Assembly (NCBI GenBank): GCA_016215115.1
Contig: JACRLN010000051.1
Coordinates: 1 to 64,000 of the forward strand
Direction of reading: 5' to 3'
DNA length: 64,000 nt
Origin: Nitrospirota bacterium
Lineage (GTDB): Bacteria; Nitrospirota; Thermodesulfovibrionia; UBA6902
A program made the translations under genes and the position numbers. Positions 34,801 to 44,335 of the stretch are shown in pieces. The notes beneath the pieces are model-generated. The model saw only the letters and a program-made list of their open reading frames with translations, was not told the DNA's origin and ran no database searches. How positions within the stretch are numbered: position 1 is the first letter of the stretch; every line of letters starts with the position of its first letter.

Positions 34801-37578
34801 GTAAATCTGAAATGCTCTGGATACCGCGTGGTCTATAGTTCCTAATGCTCCGTTTACAACGGTTATCCAGTCATAGGTTGCAGGGTCATTTACGCTGACC
34901 AGCGCATTTGTCATTGGAGCAAAACCATTATTCGATACATAGACTTCTTTCGTTACCGGGGTCCCTGCCCGTACTCCGGCACTGAGAGGGTAAGGGGCTA
35001 TTACAGGAGTGCTTACTGCTGCATAGAGATTGACAGAGAGCAAAGAGGTTTCCGCTGAGCCTTCTGTTGAGTTGATATTCAGATTGAATGTTACAGAGGA
35101 CGAAGGCGGATTTCCTGCAGCGGTTGTAATTACAACAGGAACAGTAACAGAACTTCCCGGGTTCAGCGTTGAAGGCAGATTGGCGGTGTTGACAGTACCT
35201 GTAATTGAATCGCCTGCGTTGTTGTCCGTAAGCGCATATTGAATTCCGGTTAAGGCTATGTCGCCGATATTTTTCAATGTAAAGTTTACAGTGCTGGATG
35301 AGTTCATGGACATATTCGCTGTCATATTCGATGGCTGAAGCTGAAGCCCTAATATGCGGAAGGAAGTTGAAGCAGTCCTTTCCAGTCCCCTGTACATAGC
35401 TTTTACCGTAACCTCATAAGCTCCTGCCTCATTTGAGAGAGGCTGGAACGTGTAATTAAAGACTCCTGAAGTATTTGTATAAGCGGTATACAAGCGGTGA
35501 AATCCTTTTGACTCAACGTCTATTGTCACCTGAGCACTTAACGCAGGGCTTCCATCATATAAGATAACCGTTCCGGAAACCAAAACATCCTGTCCCCTGT
35601 CATAGGTTATATTTTGAGTACTCACTGTAACGTTGAACCCCGATACGGTGATGGTTACAATCACATCGGTATTACTTTCTTCGTTGCCTGCACGGTCAAT
35701 CGCTTTTAAGCCGAATTTGTAGGTCCCTTCTGTCTGGAAACTGACAGTAAGGGTATTTGCGGGATAATTAAGTGTGAAATGGGGAGCGGAATAATTGATA
35801 ACTCCTGTTCCATTGTCCCAGTAAATTTTGTAAGATTTGATATCTGTTGAAGGGGAATGCGACCAACTAAGCCTTATCCCGGTAGATATGGCCGTTGCAT
35901 TGAAATTGGAAGCAGGCGATGGAGGAGTAGTATCAACTGTAAAACTCCTTGTTGCAGGAGTAGCATCTTCATTTCCTGAAACATCTCTGGCTTTAACCGA
36001 GAATGTATGCGCTCCGTCTGAAAGATTTAATGTAGCGCTTGTTGATGAATCAAAAGACGACCATTCACTGCCATCAATCTGGTATGAATAGGTTAATCCA
36101 CCGCCCCTGTTATCGCTCCCGGACCAGTTGAATGTAATACTTGTTTGTGAGATAAAAGAACCCTCTGCTGGCCCGGAAGTAATATTAGTTTGAGGAGGTA
36201 CGATATCAGGGAAGGAATTGGAATTCAGCGGGTCTGTACCGGCAGCAATTTCAGCTTCATCAGTAAAACCATCATTGTCATCATCGTCATCACAGGCATT
36301 ACCTGATCCATCGTTATCAGTATCCAGTTGATCAGGATTTGGCACAGTGGGGCAGTTATCACAGGCATCGCCAATACCGTCGCCTTCGTATCCACGACCG
36401 TTAAGACCTTTCTGATAATGCTGCTGAATTTCCTGTGGTGTTAAGGCAAGGTTGTACATGGCAACTTCGTCAATAAAGCCTTTAAAGTATTCTGAAGACG
36501 AGGCAGCGGCTTTCCCGATAGTTAAAGGAACACTTGTATCAGGAATTGAACCGGAATAAGAGTTGCAAATATTTGATGAGCTGCCATAACTGCATCTTAT
36601 CAAAGGGACTTCATTCCCATTGATATATGCTTTTATTACTGATGATGTTTCGTCATATGTAAAAGCTGTGTGGGTCCACTGATTTGGAATAATAATGCCT
36701 GTAGCCGTAAACCACCAGGCATTACCCAAACCAGCGTGTAATTCCCCTGATGAGGTTATATGAAATTGTCTTCTGTTATTGTCATCAGGTTTTTTATCAA
36801 CAATTGCCGCAGAGGCAAGAACAGCAGGTTGAATCCATGCCTCAATTGTTATGGCATTTTGCGGATCTAAGGCTGGTGAATCCTGAATACTCACATAATC
36901 ATCTGTACCGTCAAAACTCAAAGCACTGCCGACTTTCCCGGCAGTCCATGCAGGATCGTTGACCATTGTTCCGTGATTGACATTGATCGAATCATTGACA
37001 TCTGTACCGCTTCCTTCTTCAAACATCCAGTATGAAATCATTCCTTCGGGAATATCACTGTCACTCTGAGTGGGATTTGAAACAGCCGGACAATTATCAA
37101 TAGGGTCGGTTATGCCGTCATTATCGGTATCAATTGAATTTATTGTAAAACCGGTAGAGCCGGCGTCAAAAGTTCCATCTTCATAAAAATAACTGGCAGA
37201 TACACCCCATATTCCGGCTTCTCTCATGCCTGAGGCGCCAAACCAGTTGACCTGGGTGCCGGTCCCTTCTATCTGAAATTTTATACCGTTATAGCCGTCT
37301 TCTGCAGAGATCCAAAGCTCCCGAACGTTATCCTGAATCACAAGCCCATAATTAATATTGCCTGGTGAAGATAACCAGTTAATTTCAAAATATTGCAGAT
37401 TATTCGATGATGGAAGTTTAATGTAAAGATAAGGTGTTTCATTCCAGTTAAATGTTGTTTTGGGTATAGTGCTCCCATAAGAGCCAACCGTATAAAGCGC
37501 ATCAAAGGCGGCATGAACATTGTTTATCAATAATAGAGCAGCAAATAAAGCTAACACGATTATTATTTTTTTATTCAT
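31861..37578 (-). CDS. Giant multidomain exported protein
   Basis: About 1905 residues. The ATG at 37578 has GGAGG directly upstream. After a signal peptide comes a domain homologous to the neighbouring PEP-CTERM protein (about residues 20-150), then thrombospondin type 3-like Ca-binding repeats ([15 protein letters not shown]). A LamG/concanavalin-like domain ([15 protein letters not shown]...[10 protein letters not shown]) is next, then more Asp-rich repeats ([15 protein letters not shown]), Ig/fibronectin-like domains ([16 protein letters not shown]), carboxypeptidase-regulatory-like domains and a last Ca-binding repeat. No PEP-CTERM tail is present. It is probably a surface or secreted adhesin. 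Confidence 0.9.
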   Translation of the reverse strand: MNKKIIIVLALFAALLLINNVHAAFDALYTVGSYGSTIPKTTFNWNETPYLYIKLPSSNNLQYFEINWLSSPGNINYGLVIQDNVRELWISAEDGYNGIKFQIEGTGTQVNWFGASGMREAGIWGVSASYFYEDGTFDAGSTGFTINSIDTDNDGITDPIDNCPAVSNPTQSDSDIPEGMISYWMFEEGSGTDVNDSINVNHGTMVNDPAWTAGKVGSALSFDGTDDYVSIQDSPALDPQNAITIEAWIQPAVLASAAIVDKKPDDNNRRQFHITSSGELHAGLGNAWWFTATGIIIPNQWTHTAFTYDETSSVIKAYINGNEVPLIRCSYGSSSNICNSYSGSIPDTSVPLTIGKAAASSSEYFKGFIDEVAMYNLALTPQEIQQHYQKGLNGRGYEGDGIGDACDNCPTVPNPDQLDTDNDGSGNACDDDDDNDGFTDEAEIAAGTDPLNSNSFPDIVPPQTNITSGPAEGSFISQTSITFNWSGSDNRGGGLTYSYQIDGSEWSSFDSSTSATLNLSDGAHTFSVKARDVSGNEDATPATRSFTVDTTPPSPASNFNATAISTGIRLSWSHSPSTDIKSYKIYWDNGTGVINYSAPHFTLNYPANTLTVSFQTEGTYKFGLKAIDRAGNEESNTDVIVTITVSGFNVTVSTQNITYDRGQDVLVSGTVILYDGSPALSAQVTIDVESKGFHRLYTAYTNTSGVFNYTFQPLSNEAGAYEVTVKAMYRGLERTASTSFRILGLQLQPSNMTANMSMNSSSTVNFTLKNIGDIALTGIQYALTDNNAGDSITGTVNTANLPSTLNPGSSVTVPVVITTAAGNPPSSSVTFNLNINSTEGSAETSLLSVNLYAAVSTPVIAPYPLSAGVRAGTPVTKEVYVSNNGFAPMTNALVSVNDPATYDWITVVNGALGTIDHAVSRAFQIYINPPSGLQLGSYVVQLNLAYSGVTVPFYITVEVTSSTTGSAAFKVYSDTGSIISGAEVNLISRAFYVNVTPQGRQEYNNVIKGTTDTGGNVVLSEVPAGDYRYLVNAVGHNQAQGEVTVEAGITKNVQVLMVANLVTVDFTVTPTVIQDQYTVTLNITYVTDLIKPSLYANPSAIYLSFFPEETYQGTITIKNTSNNAPVRNLTIDSSALDAVANEIKILFDDGSADGTQILNIGQLNHGQSVQIPFKAIIYASNPQLTNRYLGNIVASGDYTLSLEGNAYESTTTTPIPVFYNKPSELTLPAVSFINDETDGNLNDLEYQGTSYRLPVKSNRDMAFDIQKIPGTEEDLKALIHIYGGSDSANIINSNEALWMNNFNPPTSLDAKGDVTTFDITNLKEALEAQMSGSNRDALLSKHKYIGFFGKWADRPGNDAYLIPLSITTIRENTIIGGGAGGCYCSFGWGGGGVPQVPLNEHGTVKLEIEQKISLEREAFNAKLNLTPTVPSLSNVSVNLDIKDAAGNDAGSLFFAVVTQQSGINSLSGGSVSGPAEINWQLIPSSEAGGTLPEGLNYTITANISYQYGANSYSYATQAETISVKPMPRLTVDYYLPYITMAGNPVKIKVVVTNNGFGSAHNFIISSAQPKIVENLNNIPISFILDGSSPTPDQSGYHQGDLTIDFGEIPPGGAVEGYWLLSTSKDGYFVDFTSTLKHENYLGLQLDPLIEAVNTHLVPAIGGKVTATGCFVPYAVEVRQGGVLKGSDTVDSSGVYFIPDLAAGDYQFYVTNASGLILYSQDITVVDSQPTSSINPAFDTSLLDTDNDQLPDCWELQYFGNLNQTGNGDFDHDGATNLQEYQHSTDPTKANAATGNGYNYPEPAFRASLSLNVNASSLGTSWLKYSFKRILLTSTSITGITVTGGVATVTGAGKVNNVAGCTFTSTVTDGSPDATGIVIVPGGACTTSYNAPSQAISSGNYTVAGQ

Positions 37579-37659
37579 GAATCCTCCTTCCATCTCTTCA
37601 AGGAATATATATGCTAACGATAAAAAAATTATGATTTTCTTTGGTTAGAGGAAAGGAAC

Positions 37660-38184
37660 TTACCTTTTCTTCATGATCAGGTAACGTCTGCCTGTCAGTA
37701 CTAATCCGCCGGTAATAAAAAGAATGGCGCTGATTGGCTCAGGAGTTACCGCGAAGCTGGTAGCTCCGCTTCCGGAAGATCCGTTTGTATAAAGATAACT
37801 TGCAGAAACATTCCAGTTTCCGGCTTCCCTCATATTTGCAAACCAAGTGACATCGGTGTTCGTTCCCGCTATTTTAAATTTTTTGCCGTTGTATCCTGTT
37901 TCTGCGGAAATCCAAACTTCCTGAATATTATCCTGAATTACAAGTTCGTAACGATCATTGGTAGGCGAATTCATCCAGTTTACTTCAAAATATTGAAGCG
38001 GATCAGAAAGGGGAAGTTTGACATAAAGCCAAGGGTCATTGTCCCAGTTTAAAGTTGTTTTTTGTGAAGTGCTTCCATAAGAGTCGACTATATAAAATGC
38101 ATCGAAAGCAGCAAATACCTTTCCGGTTAAAAACGATGCGCATGTTAGTAACAATAAAATAAAAACTACGATTAATTTTTTCAT
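37660..38184 (-). CDS. PEP-CTERM exported protein, paralogue of the giant protein's N-domain
   Basis: About 174 residues with a signal peptide, one domain and the PEP-CTERM tail TPEPISAILFITGGLVLTGR. The domain (AFDAFYIVDSYGSTSQKT, WLYVKLP, LQYFEVNW, LVIQDNIQEVWISAE, MREAGNWNVSASY) is clearly homologous to the first domain of the giant protein encoded next. The pair probably arose by duplication and may share a promoter. The ATG at 38184 starts the signal peptide. Confidence 0.88.
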   Translation of the reverse strand: MKKLIVVFILLLLTCASFLTGKVFAAFDAFYIVDSYGSTSQKTTLNWDNDPWLYVKLPLSDPLQYFEVNWMNSPTNDRYELVIQDNIQEVWISAETGYNGKKFKIAGTNTDVTWFANMREAGNWNVSASYLYTNGSSGSGATSFAVTPEPISAILFITGGLVLTGRRYLIMKKR

Positions 38185-38245
38185 TATATGTTTTACTTTC
38201 GTTAAGACACACGTATCCATTTAGACTAATGGATAAATTGTATAC

Positions 38246-38261
38246 TGCAATAATCATGCTT
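38246..38261 (-). promoter_or_regulatory. Sigma-54 promoter of the PEP-CTERM / giant-protein operon
   Basis: AAGCATGATTATTGCA fits TGGCAYR-N4-TTGCW except the first two bases and is identical over 15 bases to the site at 30923. Confidence 0.72.
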
Positions 38262-38332
38262 GAAATAAATTATTTCAATTTATTCTGTTTTATCAGGAGA
38301 TTAGACATATTTGCTCAAAAAATTCAGATTGC

Positions 38333-38460
38333 AAAGGGGTGCAAGAAAATTTGCTGCACATTTTTGACACATTGGGGTAACGTATTTAATCTAAATGACT
38401 TATTGTCAGAATTGATGCAATTAACGAATAGCTATAGTGCAAAAAATCTTGCACCCCTTT
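38333..38460. promoter_or_regulatory. 128-bp inverted-arm regulatory module, copy 2
   Basis: AAAGGGGTGCAAGA (38333-38346) faces TCTTGCACCCCTTT (38447-38460), matching copy 1 at 31011-31138 in arms, spacing and distance to the promoter. The flanks from about 38255 to 38460 are recognisably similar to 30930-31138. Confidence 0.7.
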
Positions 38461-38489
38461 ACCCATCTTTTTCGAATAGGGGGACACAG

Positions 38490-38630
38490 AGCCTGTCTAA
38501 AAACTACCATTTTTTATTATTGTCATGCCCGAAGTCTGTAATCGGGCATCCAGAAAGCACTGAAAAGAATAGATTCCGGCTTAAGGACTGCCGGAATGAC
38601 AGACAGACAACTTGAGTTTTTAGACAAGCT
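38490..38630. repeat. Composite dispersed repeat with outer inverted arms
   Basis: Outer arms AGCCTGTCTAAAAACT and AGTTTTTAGACAAGCT enclose CATGCCCGA...TCGGGCATCC and ATTCCGGC...GCCGGAATGAC units. It fills much of the gap downstream of the response regulator gene at 38684 and looks like a mobile non-autonomous element. No other gene is seen in 38185-38683. Confidence 0.75.
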
Positions 38631-38683
38631 CCACACCCCTTTATCCACTCTTGATAGAGGGGAATTATAAACCAATATTTTTG

Positions 38684-40120
38684 TCACAGATTCTTATTGG
38701 CTTTTTTTAATCTGCTGTTCAATGCCTGGCGGGTAATACCGAGGAGAGACGCTGCTATACCCTGATTTCCGTTGGACCGTTTCAACGCCTCGGATATCAT
38801 AAAGTCTTCTACCTCCTTCAGAGTAGGAAATCGCCCGGAAATATCCGGCATCGAAGATAATTCTTGCTCCGGAATTGAAATCTCGGGCTGAGTTAATTTC
38901 CCCTTTTTCATGATATATTCATTAATGCATCCTAATGACAGGACGCCGGACTTGTGCTTTGCAACAGCGTCGAATATCATAGCCTTCAGCTCCCGGATAT
39001 TGCCTGGAAAATGGTAACTCGAAAGCAGTGATATAAGCTCGGGAGGAGTAGTGGGTTTTTTCTTTTTCAAAGATTCAGAAGAGCTCTCAAGAAAGTAGTC
39101 AACGAGGATCGGGATATCTTCAATACGTTCTCTCAGGGGCGGTATGTTAACCTGTATGGCGCTGAGCCGGTAATATAAATCCTCCCGGAAGGTCCCGGCT
39201 GAAACCATTTTATGAATATCCCGGTTGGTAGCGGCAATAATCCGCGCATTACTCTTTTCAGGAGTGTCCGAGCCAAGTGGATAATAAGTTCCGTTCTCAA
39301 TGAGACGCAGGAGTTTAATCTGAGACTTTTCGTTTAAGTCCGCAAATTCATCAAGCAGAAGCGTGCCTTCAGATGCCTTGACAATAAGGCCTGCCCTGTC
39401 TTTATCAGCTCCTGTATAAGCCCCCTTTTTATGACCGAATAATGTATCGGAAAACATAGTATCATCCAGTCCGGCAACGTTAACTGCTATAAAATTACCT
39501 TTAAGACCGCTAATCTTATGAATTACTTCTGAAATCAGTTCCTTGCCAACGCCTGTTTCACCGGTAATAAGGACCGGCTCCTGAGATTTTGAAATCGCTT
39601 CAATATAATGAAAAACAGCCCGCATCTTTTTGCTTTGTGTAAGAATCGATGAGAAGGCCTGCTCATATTCCAGTTTATCTGTCAGAAGGTGATGCCTCAA
39701 AGATGAGATGTGTTCTCTGAGAGAAGTTATTTCTCCTTGCAACGAATTTAGTTCGAGGGCTTTCTTTACACTGGAAATAAAGCGGTTGTCTTCTACCGGT
39801 TTTACAAGATAATCCAGAGCGCCTTTTTTCATGCACTCTACAGCCTTTTCAACATCATTTGCTGCGGTTACGATAATAACGGCAATGTGCGGGAATTCGG
39901 ACTTTATTTGCTCTAACAGGACATCGCCCGGGATATGAGGCATATTCAGGTCCAGAACAACCGCAGCAACTTCTTCCCCGGCAAGCAGCGGCATCACCTT
40001 CCGGCTATCGTCAATGGTTACAATATCCTCAATGCCTCCGGTAAGGAGCATGGCACGATAACCAAGCAATATCTGCTGCTCGTCATCAACAAGAAGTACA
40101 GGAACGTTTTTCTTCATCAT
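38684..40120 (-). CDS. Sigma-54-dependent response regulator
   Basis: A 478-residue NtrC-type activator. The receiver's phosphoacceptor is D57 (VVLDLNMPHIPGD). The AAA+ domain has GETGVGKE and the sigma-54 loop GAYTGA. The C-terminal Fis HTH is NQGIAASLLGITRQALNSRL. It overlaps the kinase gene upstream by 35 bp, so the two are coupled. It lies directly upstream of a PEP-CTERM gene with a sigma-54 promoter and is the likely activator of both PEP-CTERM promoters. Confidence 0.94.
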   Translation of the reverse strand: MMKKNVPVLLVDDEQQILLGYRAMLLTGGIEDIVTIDDSRKVMPLLAGEEVAAVVLDLNMPHIPGDVLLEQIKSEFPHIAVIIVTAANDVEKAVECMKKGALDYLVKPVEDNRFISSVKKALELNSLQGEITSLREHISSLRHHLLTDKLEYEQAFSSILTQSKKMRAVFHYIEAISKSQEPVLITGETGVGKELISEVIHKISGLKGNFIAVNVAGLDDTMFSDTLFGHKKGAYTGADKDRAGLIVKASEGTLLLDEFADLNEKSQIKLLRLIENGTYYPLGSDTPEKSNARIIAATNRDIHKMVSAGTFREDLYYRLSAIQVNIPPLRERIEDIPILVDYFLESSSESLKKKKPTTPPELISLLSSYHFPGNIRELKAMIFDAVAKHKSGVLSLGCINEYIMKKGKLTQPEISIPEQELSSMPDISGRFPTLKEVEDFMISEALKRSNGNQGIAASLLGITRQALNSRLKKANKNL

Positions 40121-41723
40121 TCATCCTTTGTGCTTTTACGGGTAACTTAACAGAGACCGTGGTTCCCTTCCCAACTGTTGAATCAACTATCAGAGAACCA
40201 TTGTGTTCTTTGATTATTGTACTGGAAATAGAAAGACCAAGTCCTAAGCCCCCGCTATCAGCCTTTGTCGTAAAAAAAGGCTCAGTAATCCGTTTAAGGA
40301 CTTCATAAGACATGCCTATTCCGTCATCTTTAACTTTTATTACGACATGATTCGATTTTTCATCATAAGACGTTGATATTTCGATACCGGATTTCTTATC
40401 AGGCAGGGACTGAAGGGCGTTCATGATTATATTTATAATCACCTGCTCTATTTTCTGAGCGCTGCCTCTTATCAGGGGTATGTTATCAGAACAATGAACA
40501 TAAAATTTATCGGTAAATTTGCTGATATGGTTGTTGAGAATTGATTTGGAAGTCATAACAATATTGTTGACGTTGACATCCTCATGCATATAGGTCGTTT
40601 CAGGCCGTGCAAAATTCCTTAAGCTTTCGACGAATTGTTTAATCCTCAATGAACCTTCATTGATTCCGTTCAGTAGTTCAGGCACAAGCGTCTTTACCTG
40701 TGGAAAAGATATTCCGGCAAGTTTAAAGTTTTTATTATCATGATAGTATTGTCCAAGAAGCTCAATCGCATCTATATAGATTTTACTTAATGTCTGGGCA
40801 TTATGATGAATAAAACTGTTAGGGTTATTAATCTCGTGAGCCACTCCGGAAACAAGCGCGCCGAGAGAAGTCATTTTATTGGTATGAATAAGTCGTGACT
40901 GAATGCGGTTTGCTTCTTCCTCCATGCGGACCGTTGCGGTAATATCTCTGGTAACCTCTATGACTTTTATTGCTTTACCTGAACCATCTAATATGGGGAA
41001 TGCCCTTTTATTTAATATCTTGCCTTCTGTATTCAGGACCTGAGCCGTTTCTTCCCGCCCTGATTGAAAACTCTTTACGGCAGGACAGTTATAACAGGGA
41101 GATGAGAGATTACAGCATAAGCTGTAACAATATTTTTTATTGATTTCAGAAGGTTTGTTTTTATATTTAGAGGAGAAGGCCTTATTCGCCCACACTATTT
41201 TCATATCACCGGACAGGAGTATCAAATCGTCCGGAATGGCGTTAAGAAGGGCATGAAATTCCATTGAAAGCGCTTTGAAGTTCTCTTTACTTTTAATTAA
41301 TCTGGCTTCTGTAAGTTTGCGATCAGTAATATCCGTAATTGCTCCAACCCATTTAACGGCCCTTCCTTTTTCATGGCCAATGGCTTTGCCGCGTTCTTCC
41401 CAGTGACGGTAAGTACCGTTTTTACATTTTATGCGATAAACTGCACGGAAATCATTGCCGGTATCGAGCGAACTCTCAACAGCTTTCAAAAATCCGTCGC
41501 GATCTGCAGGATGAATATTTTCCATATGGCCTGTAACAGTGCGGGGGAACTCTCCATGATCATAGCCGAGAAGTCCATCGATGTCCCCGAACCATTTCAG
41601 TTCGTTATATCTGACATCTCCTTCCCAGATGAGATCAGACGTTGCATTGGCAACTGCGCGAAATCGACTCTCGCTCTCCAGCAGACATTTCTCCGCTTGT
41701 TTAGGTTTTTTTTGGTATTTCAT
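40086..41723 (-). CDS. Soluble PAS-sensor histidine kinase
   Basis: A 545-residue kinase without transmembrane helices. An N-terminal PAS/PAC domain (FRAVANATSDLIWEGDV to WVGAITDITDRK) is followed by a second PAS with a Cys-rich insert (CYSLCCNLSSPCYNCP). The phosphoacceptor His lies in SLGALVSGVAHEINNPN, and the ATPase boxes include NIIMNALQSLP and GGLGLGLSI. The Cys cluster could sense redox or metal. It abuts the upstream kinase and overlaps the response regulator. Confidence 0.92.
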   Translation of the reverse strand: MKYQKKPKQAEKCLLESESRFRAVANATSDLIWEGDVRYNELKWFGDIDGLLGYDHGEFPRTVTGHMENIHPADRDGFLKAVESSLDTGNDFRAVYRIKCKNGTYRHWEERGKAIGHEKGRAVKWVGAITDITDRKLTEARLIKSKENFKALSMEFHALLNAIPDDLILLSGDMKIVWANKAFSSKYKNKPSEINKKYCYSLCCNLSSPCYNCPAVKSFQSGREETAQVLNTEGKILNKRAFPILDGSGKAIKVIEVTRDITATVRMEEEANRIQSRLIHTNKMTSLGALVSGVAHEINNPNSFIHHNAQTLSKIYIDAIELLGQYYHDNKNFKLAGISFPQVKTLVPELLNGINEGSLRIKQFVESLRNFARPETTYMHEDVNVNNIVMTSKSILNNHISKFTDKFYVHCSDNIPLIRGSAQKIEQVIINIIMNALQSLPDKKSGIEISTSYDEKSNHVVIKVKDDGIGMSYEVLKRITEPFFTTKADSGGLGLGLSISSTIIKEHNGSLIVDSTVGKGTTVSVKLPVKAQRMNDEEKRSCTSC

Positions 41724-43118
41724 TTAAGTGTTCACAGGCAGTCTTACGGTAAATACCGTCCCTGTCCCTTCGTTGCTGTGAAAGAATACTTTGCCGCCGT
41801 GGGACTTAACTATATTATATACTATCGAAAGTCCGAGTCCCGTGCCATTTTCCTTTGTTGTGAAAAATGGATCAAAAACCTTTGAGCGTATATCCGATGA
41901 TATGCCGGTGCCTTTGTCGCTGATAACCATATCAAGGAATTTGTCATCAGTCTTGCCTGTAATCCTGATATCGCCTCCGTTGGGCATAGCCTGAATGGCA
42001 TTCAGGATGAGATTCAGGAATACATGTTCAAGGAGCGCCCTGTCTCCTTTTATTACGGGAAGATTCTCCATCATATCTTTGTATACCGCTATGTCATACC
42101 TGCGAATGTCAAAAGCTGCAAGCGACAGGACCCTCTCTATCAGGATATTTATATTTATATCCGAGACCTCAAAGTCTTTCTGTTTTACAAAGCCGAGAAA
42201 ACTTGTGATTATAGTTTCAATCTTCTCTATCTCCCTGTTGATGATCTCCGCATCCTCTTTTGTCATATCCGGCTGGTCCTTGAAGGCCTGAAACAGCATT
42301 TTTAGGGTGGTCATGGGATTTTTCAGTTCATGCGCAAGGCCTGATGAAATCTGCCCGATTGTCGAGATTTTTTCCGCCTCGAGAAGATGAGTGTATGTAT
42401 AGGCTTCTTCCATTTTCTCTTTTACTCTCTTGAGCTCCATTGAAAGCCTGTTAAAGTTTCGAGCAAGGTATCCAATTTCGTCTCCGTAGGAAACATCTAC
42501 TCTCTTGCCGAACTCACCCCTCCCGAGGACTTTAGTAAATTCTACAAATTTATTTAATGGTTCTGTAATTAAACGGCTGAAAACAAATGAGGCAATTACT
42601 CCCAAAAGAGTGACAAAAATAATAATAGGGATAGTAATTTTTCTTAATTGTGTTATTGTATGCTTTAGATTATCCTCTCTGATCCCCAAGTGAAGCTCTG
42701 ATTTCATGCCATTAAAGATTTTCACTCCTACATCCCGGAGATAACCCTTTTCCGTATCAAGAAGCTGGATATTTGTTGTTTTGTTATTGAGAGGATTCCA
42801 GGATAGAATGTCAGGAGGAATTTCATTGTTAAATGTATTTGCAACCAAGCGGTTTTCTTCATTTACAATAAAGATATATTCAATATCATTTTCCTTGTTC
42901 AGGACTTCCTGGATGTCCTTTGTTGCCTGAAAATAGTCTTTTAGTAAAATATAGTTTGCAACTCTGTCAGAAAGGTTAACCGCGACTGAAACCGCCCTCT
43001 TCTCCAGTTCTTCCCGGAATGCATTTATTATAACGCCTCTTATTGAGAGGAGAGTAAAGAATACAACGCTGACGGCGATTGTCGTTGTAAGGAGAGTTAT
43101 TTTTGTTCTGAGTTTCAT
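41724..43118 (-). CDS. Membrane histidine kinase with HAMP domain
   Basis: A 464-residue kinase. The first transmembrane helix is near the N-terminus (TLLTTTIAVSVVFFTLL) and a periplasmic sensor of about 110 residues follows. The second helix (IPIIIFVTLLGVIASFVF) leads into HAMP, and the His is in TIGQISSGLAHELKNPM. N and G boxes include NLILNAIQAMPNGG and TGLGLSIVYN. It is upstream of the soluble kinase and downstream of the PhnD-like gene. Confidence 0.92.
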   Translation of the reverse strand: MKLRTKITLLTTTIAVSVVFFTLLSIRGVIINAFREELEKRAVSVAVNLSDRVANYILLKDYFQATKDIQEVLNKENDIEYIFIVNEENRLVANTFNNEIPPDILSWNPLNNKTTNIQLLDTEKGYLRDVGVKIFNGMKSELHLGIREDNLKHTITQLRKITIPIIIFVTLLGVIASFVFSRLITEPLNKFVEFTKVLGRGEFGKRVDVSYGDEIGYLARNFNRLSMELKRVKEKMEEAYTYTHLLEAEKISTIGQISSGLAHELKNPMTTLKMLFQAFKDQPDMTKEDAEIINREIEKIETIITSFLGFVKQKDFEVSDININILIERVLSLAAFDIRRYDIAVYKDMMENLPVIKGDRALLEHVFLNLILNAIQAMPNGGDIRITGKTDDKFLDMVISDKGTGISSDIRSKVFDPFFTTKENGTGLGLSIVYNIVKSHGGKVFFHSNEGTGTVFTVRLPVNT

Positions 43119-43146
43119 GTGAATCTATTTAGAGTCTGTTTATAAA

Positions 43147-43267
43147 TTGCCGGTCGTCATTCCCGTGAAGACGGGAATCCAGAAAATTCAAACTGGATTC
43201 CGGCTTAAGGACTGCCGGAATGACAGACAAACATAGTAGTAAGGGCGGGTTTGAAACCCGCCCCTAC
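43147..43267. repeat. CATTCCCG-family repeat plus GGGCGGGTTTGAAACCCGCCC palindrome
   Basis: Two adjacent element types fill the gap between the PhnD-like gene and the membrane kinase gene. They are typical of the families described elsewhere in the window. Confidence 0.75.
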
Positions 43268-43271
43268 ATTT

Positions 43272-44201
43272 TCATTTCGTTAGCAATCCATACCTTATTG
43301 CCAGCGTTTTCACCTTTTCCAACTCAAGTTCGTTCACTTTTGTAAAACCCATAGGCATTTCTGTCTTATCCCAGTCAACAAGCATATCTTTGTGCTTTCC
43401 CATTGGTTCAAATGCAAGCAGGGCGGCCCTGACAGCCTCAACAGTCTTGCTATCAACAGAATTGTTATAGGCAATAAGACTTCCTGGATATGGTTCTGAT
43501 ATCTTTAATATTTTTATTTTCCCTTCGGACTGAAGTTTTTTTGCAAGGACATCCTGTATGCCTCCCGCATCACACTCGCCGTTTAAAACTGATTTCACAG
43601 TATCAAGGTGGGAGCTTGTATAAAAGTATTTGCCGAGATCATTAAGGGTAATGCCTTCTTCCTCCAGCATCTTCCTTGGTATGAGATGCCCCTGTGTTGA
43701 CATCTTTGCTCCAAATGCAAAACATTTCCCTTTCAGGTCTTTTAAATTTGGTATACTGCTTTTTGGCGCTGTGAAGATTATTGAATGATATGTAGTATCC
43801 CCTTCTTTATTAACCCCGTTTACAAGATATTTAATTCCGTATTTAGCCTCGCCAATAATATAGCTGAGGACCCCTACAGCAGCAAAGTGTGTGACGCCTT
43901 TTCCGAGGTCCTCAACAGTATCCTCATATTTTTCGGAAAATTTTATGCGGAAACGCATGCCGGTGGCGCTTTCAAGATATTTAAGCAGAGGAATGTAGCT
44001 CCTGACATCTTCTTTCGGTCCAACCCGAAGGTCAAATCCAAACCAGATGGTGTCCTGCGGAGGGTATTCAATTTCTTCCACCTTATCAACTGTCTTTTTA
44101 GTAAGACTAACCTTTTTAGGTGTTTCTTCCTTCACGCATCCTGAAGATACAAAAAGTAAAAAAGAGAATAATATGAAGAATGAAATGGCAGGTATTTTCA
44201 T
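43272..44201 (-). CDS. PhnD-like periplasmic substrate-binding lipoprotein
   Basis: About 309 residues. A signal peptide ends at the lipobox VSSGC. The body has the phosphate/phosphonate-binding PhnD fold (WFGFDLRVGPKEDVRSYIPLLKYLES, FAAVGVLSYIIGEAKYGI, LKDLKGKCFAFGAKMSTQGHLIP). No transporter genes are near. Standing just before two kinases it is more likely a ligand sensor subunit than an importer. The ATG at 44201 yields the lipoprotein signal; ATGs further upstream do not. Confidence 0.85.
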   Translation of the reverse strand: MKIPAISFFILFSFLLFVSSGCVKEETPKKVSLTKKTVDKVEEIEYPPQDTIWFGFDLRVGPKEDVRSYIPLLKYLESATGMRFRIKFSEKYEDTVEDLGKGVTHFAAVGVLSYIIGEAKYGIKYLVNGVNKEGDTTYHSIIFTAPKSSIPNLKDLKGKCFAFGAKMSTQGHLIPRKMLEEEGITLNDLGKYFYTSSHLDTVKSVLNGECDAGGIQDVLAKKLQSEGKIKILKISEPYPGSLIAYNNSVDSKTVEAVRAALLAFEPMGKHKDMLVDWDKTEMPMGFTKVNELELEKVKTLAIRYGLLTK

Positions 44202-44335
44202 TGCAATATCAGCTTGTATTATTGCTTTTCTCGTGTAGAGATTGCTGTTGGACATTAATTCAATTATTATAACTGAACAGGTCAATAATGTGATATACTG
44301 GATTATCAAAGAGCAACAAAGGATAACTTTCTGCC

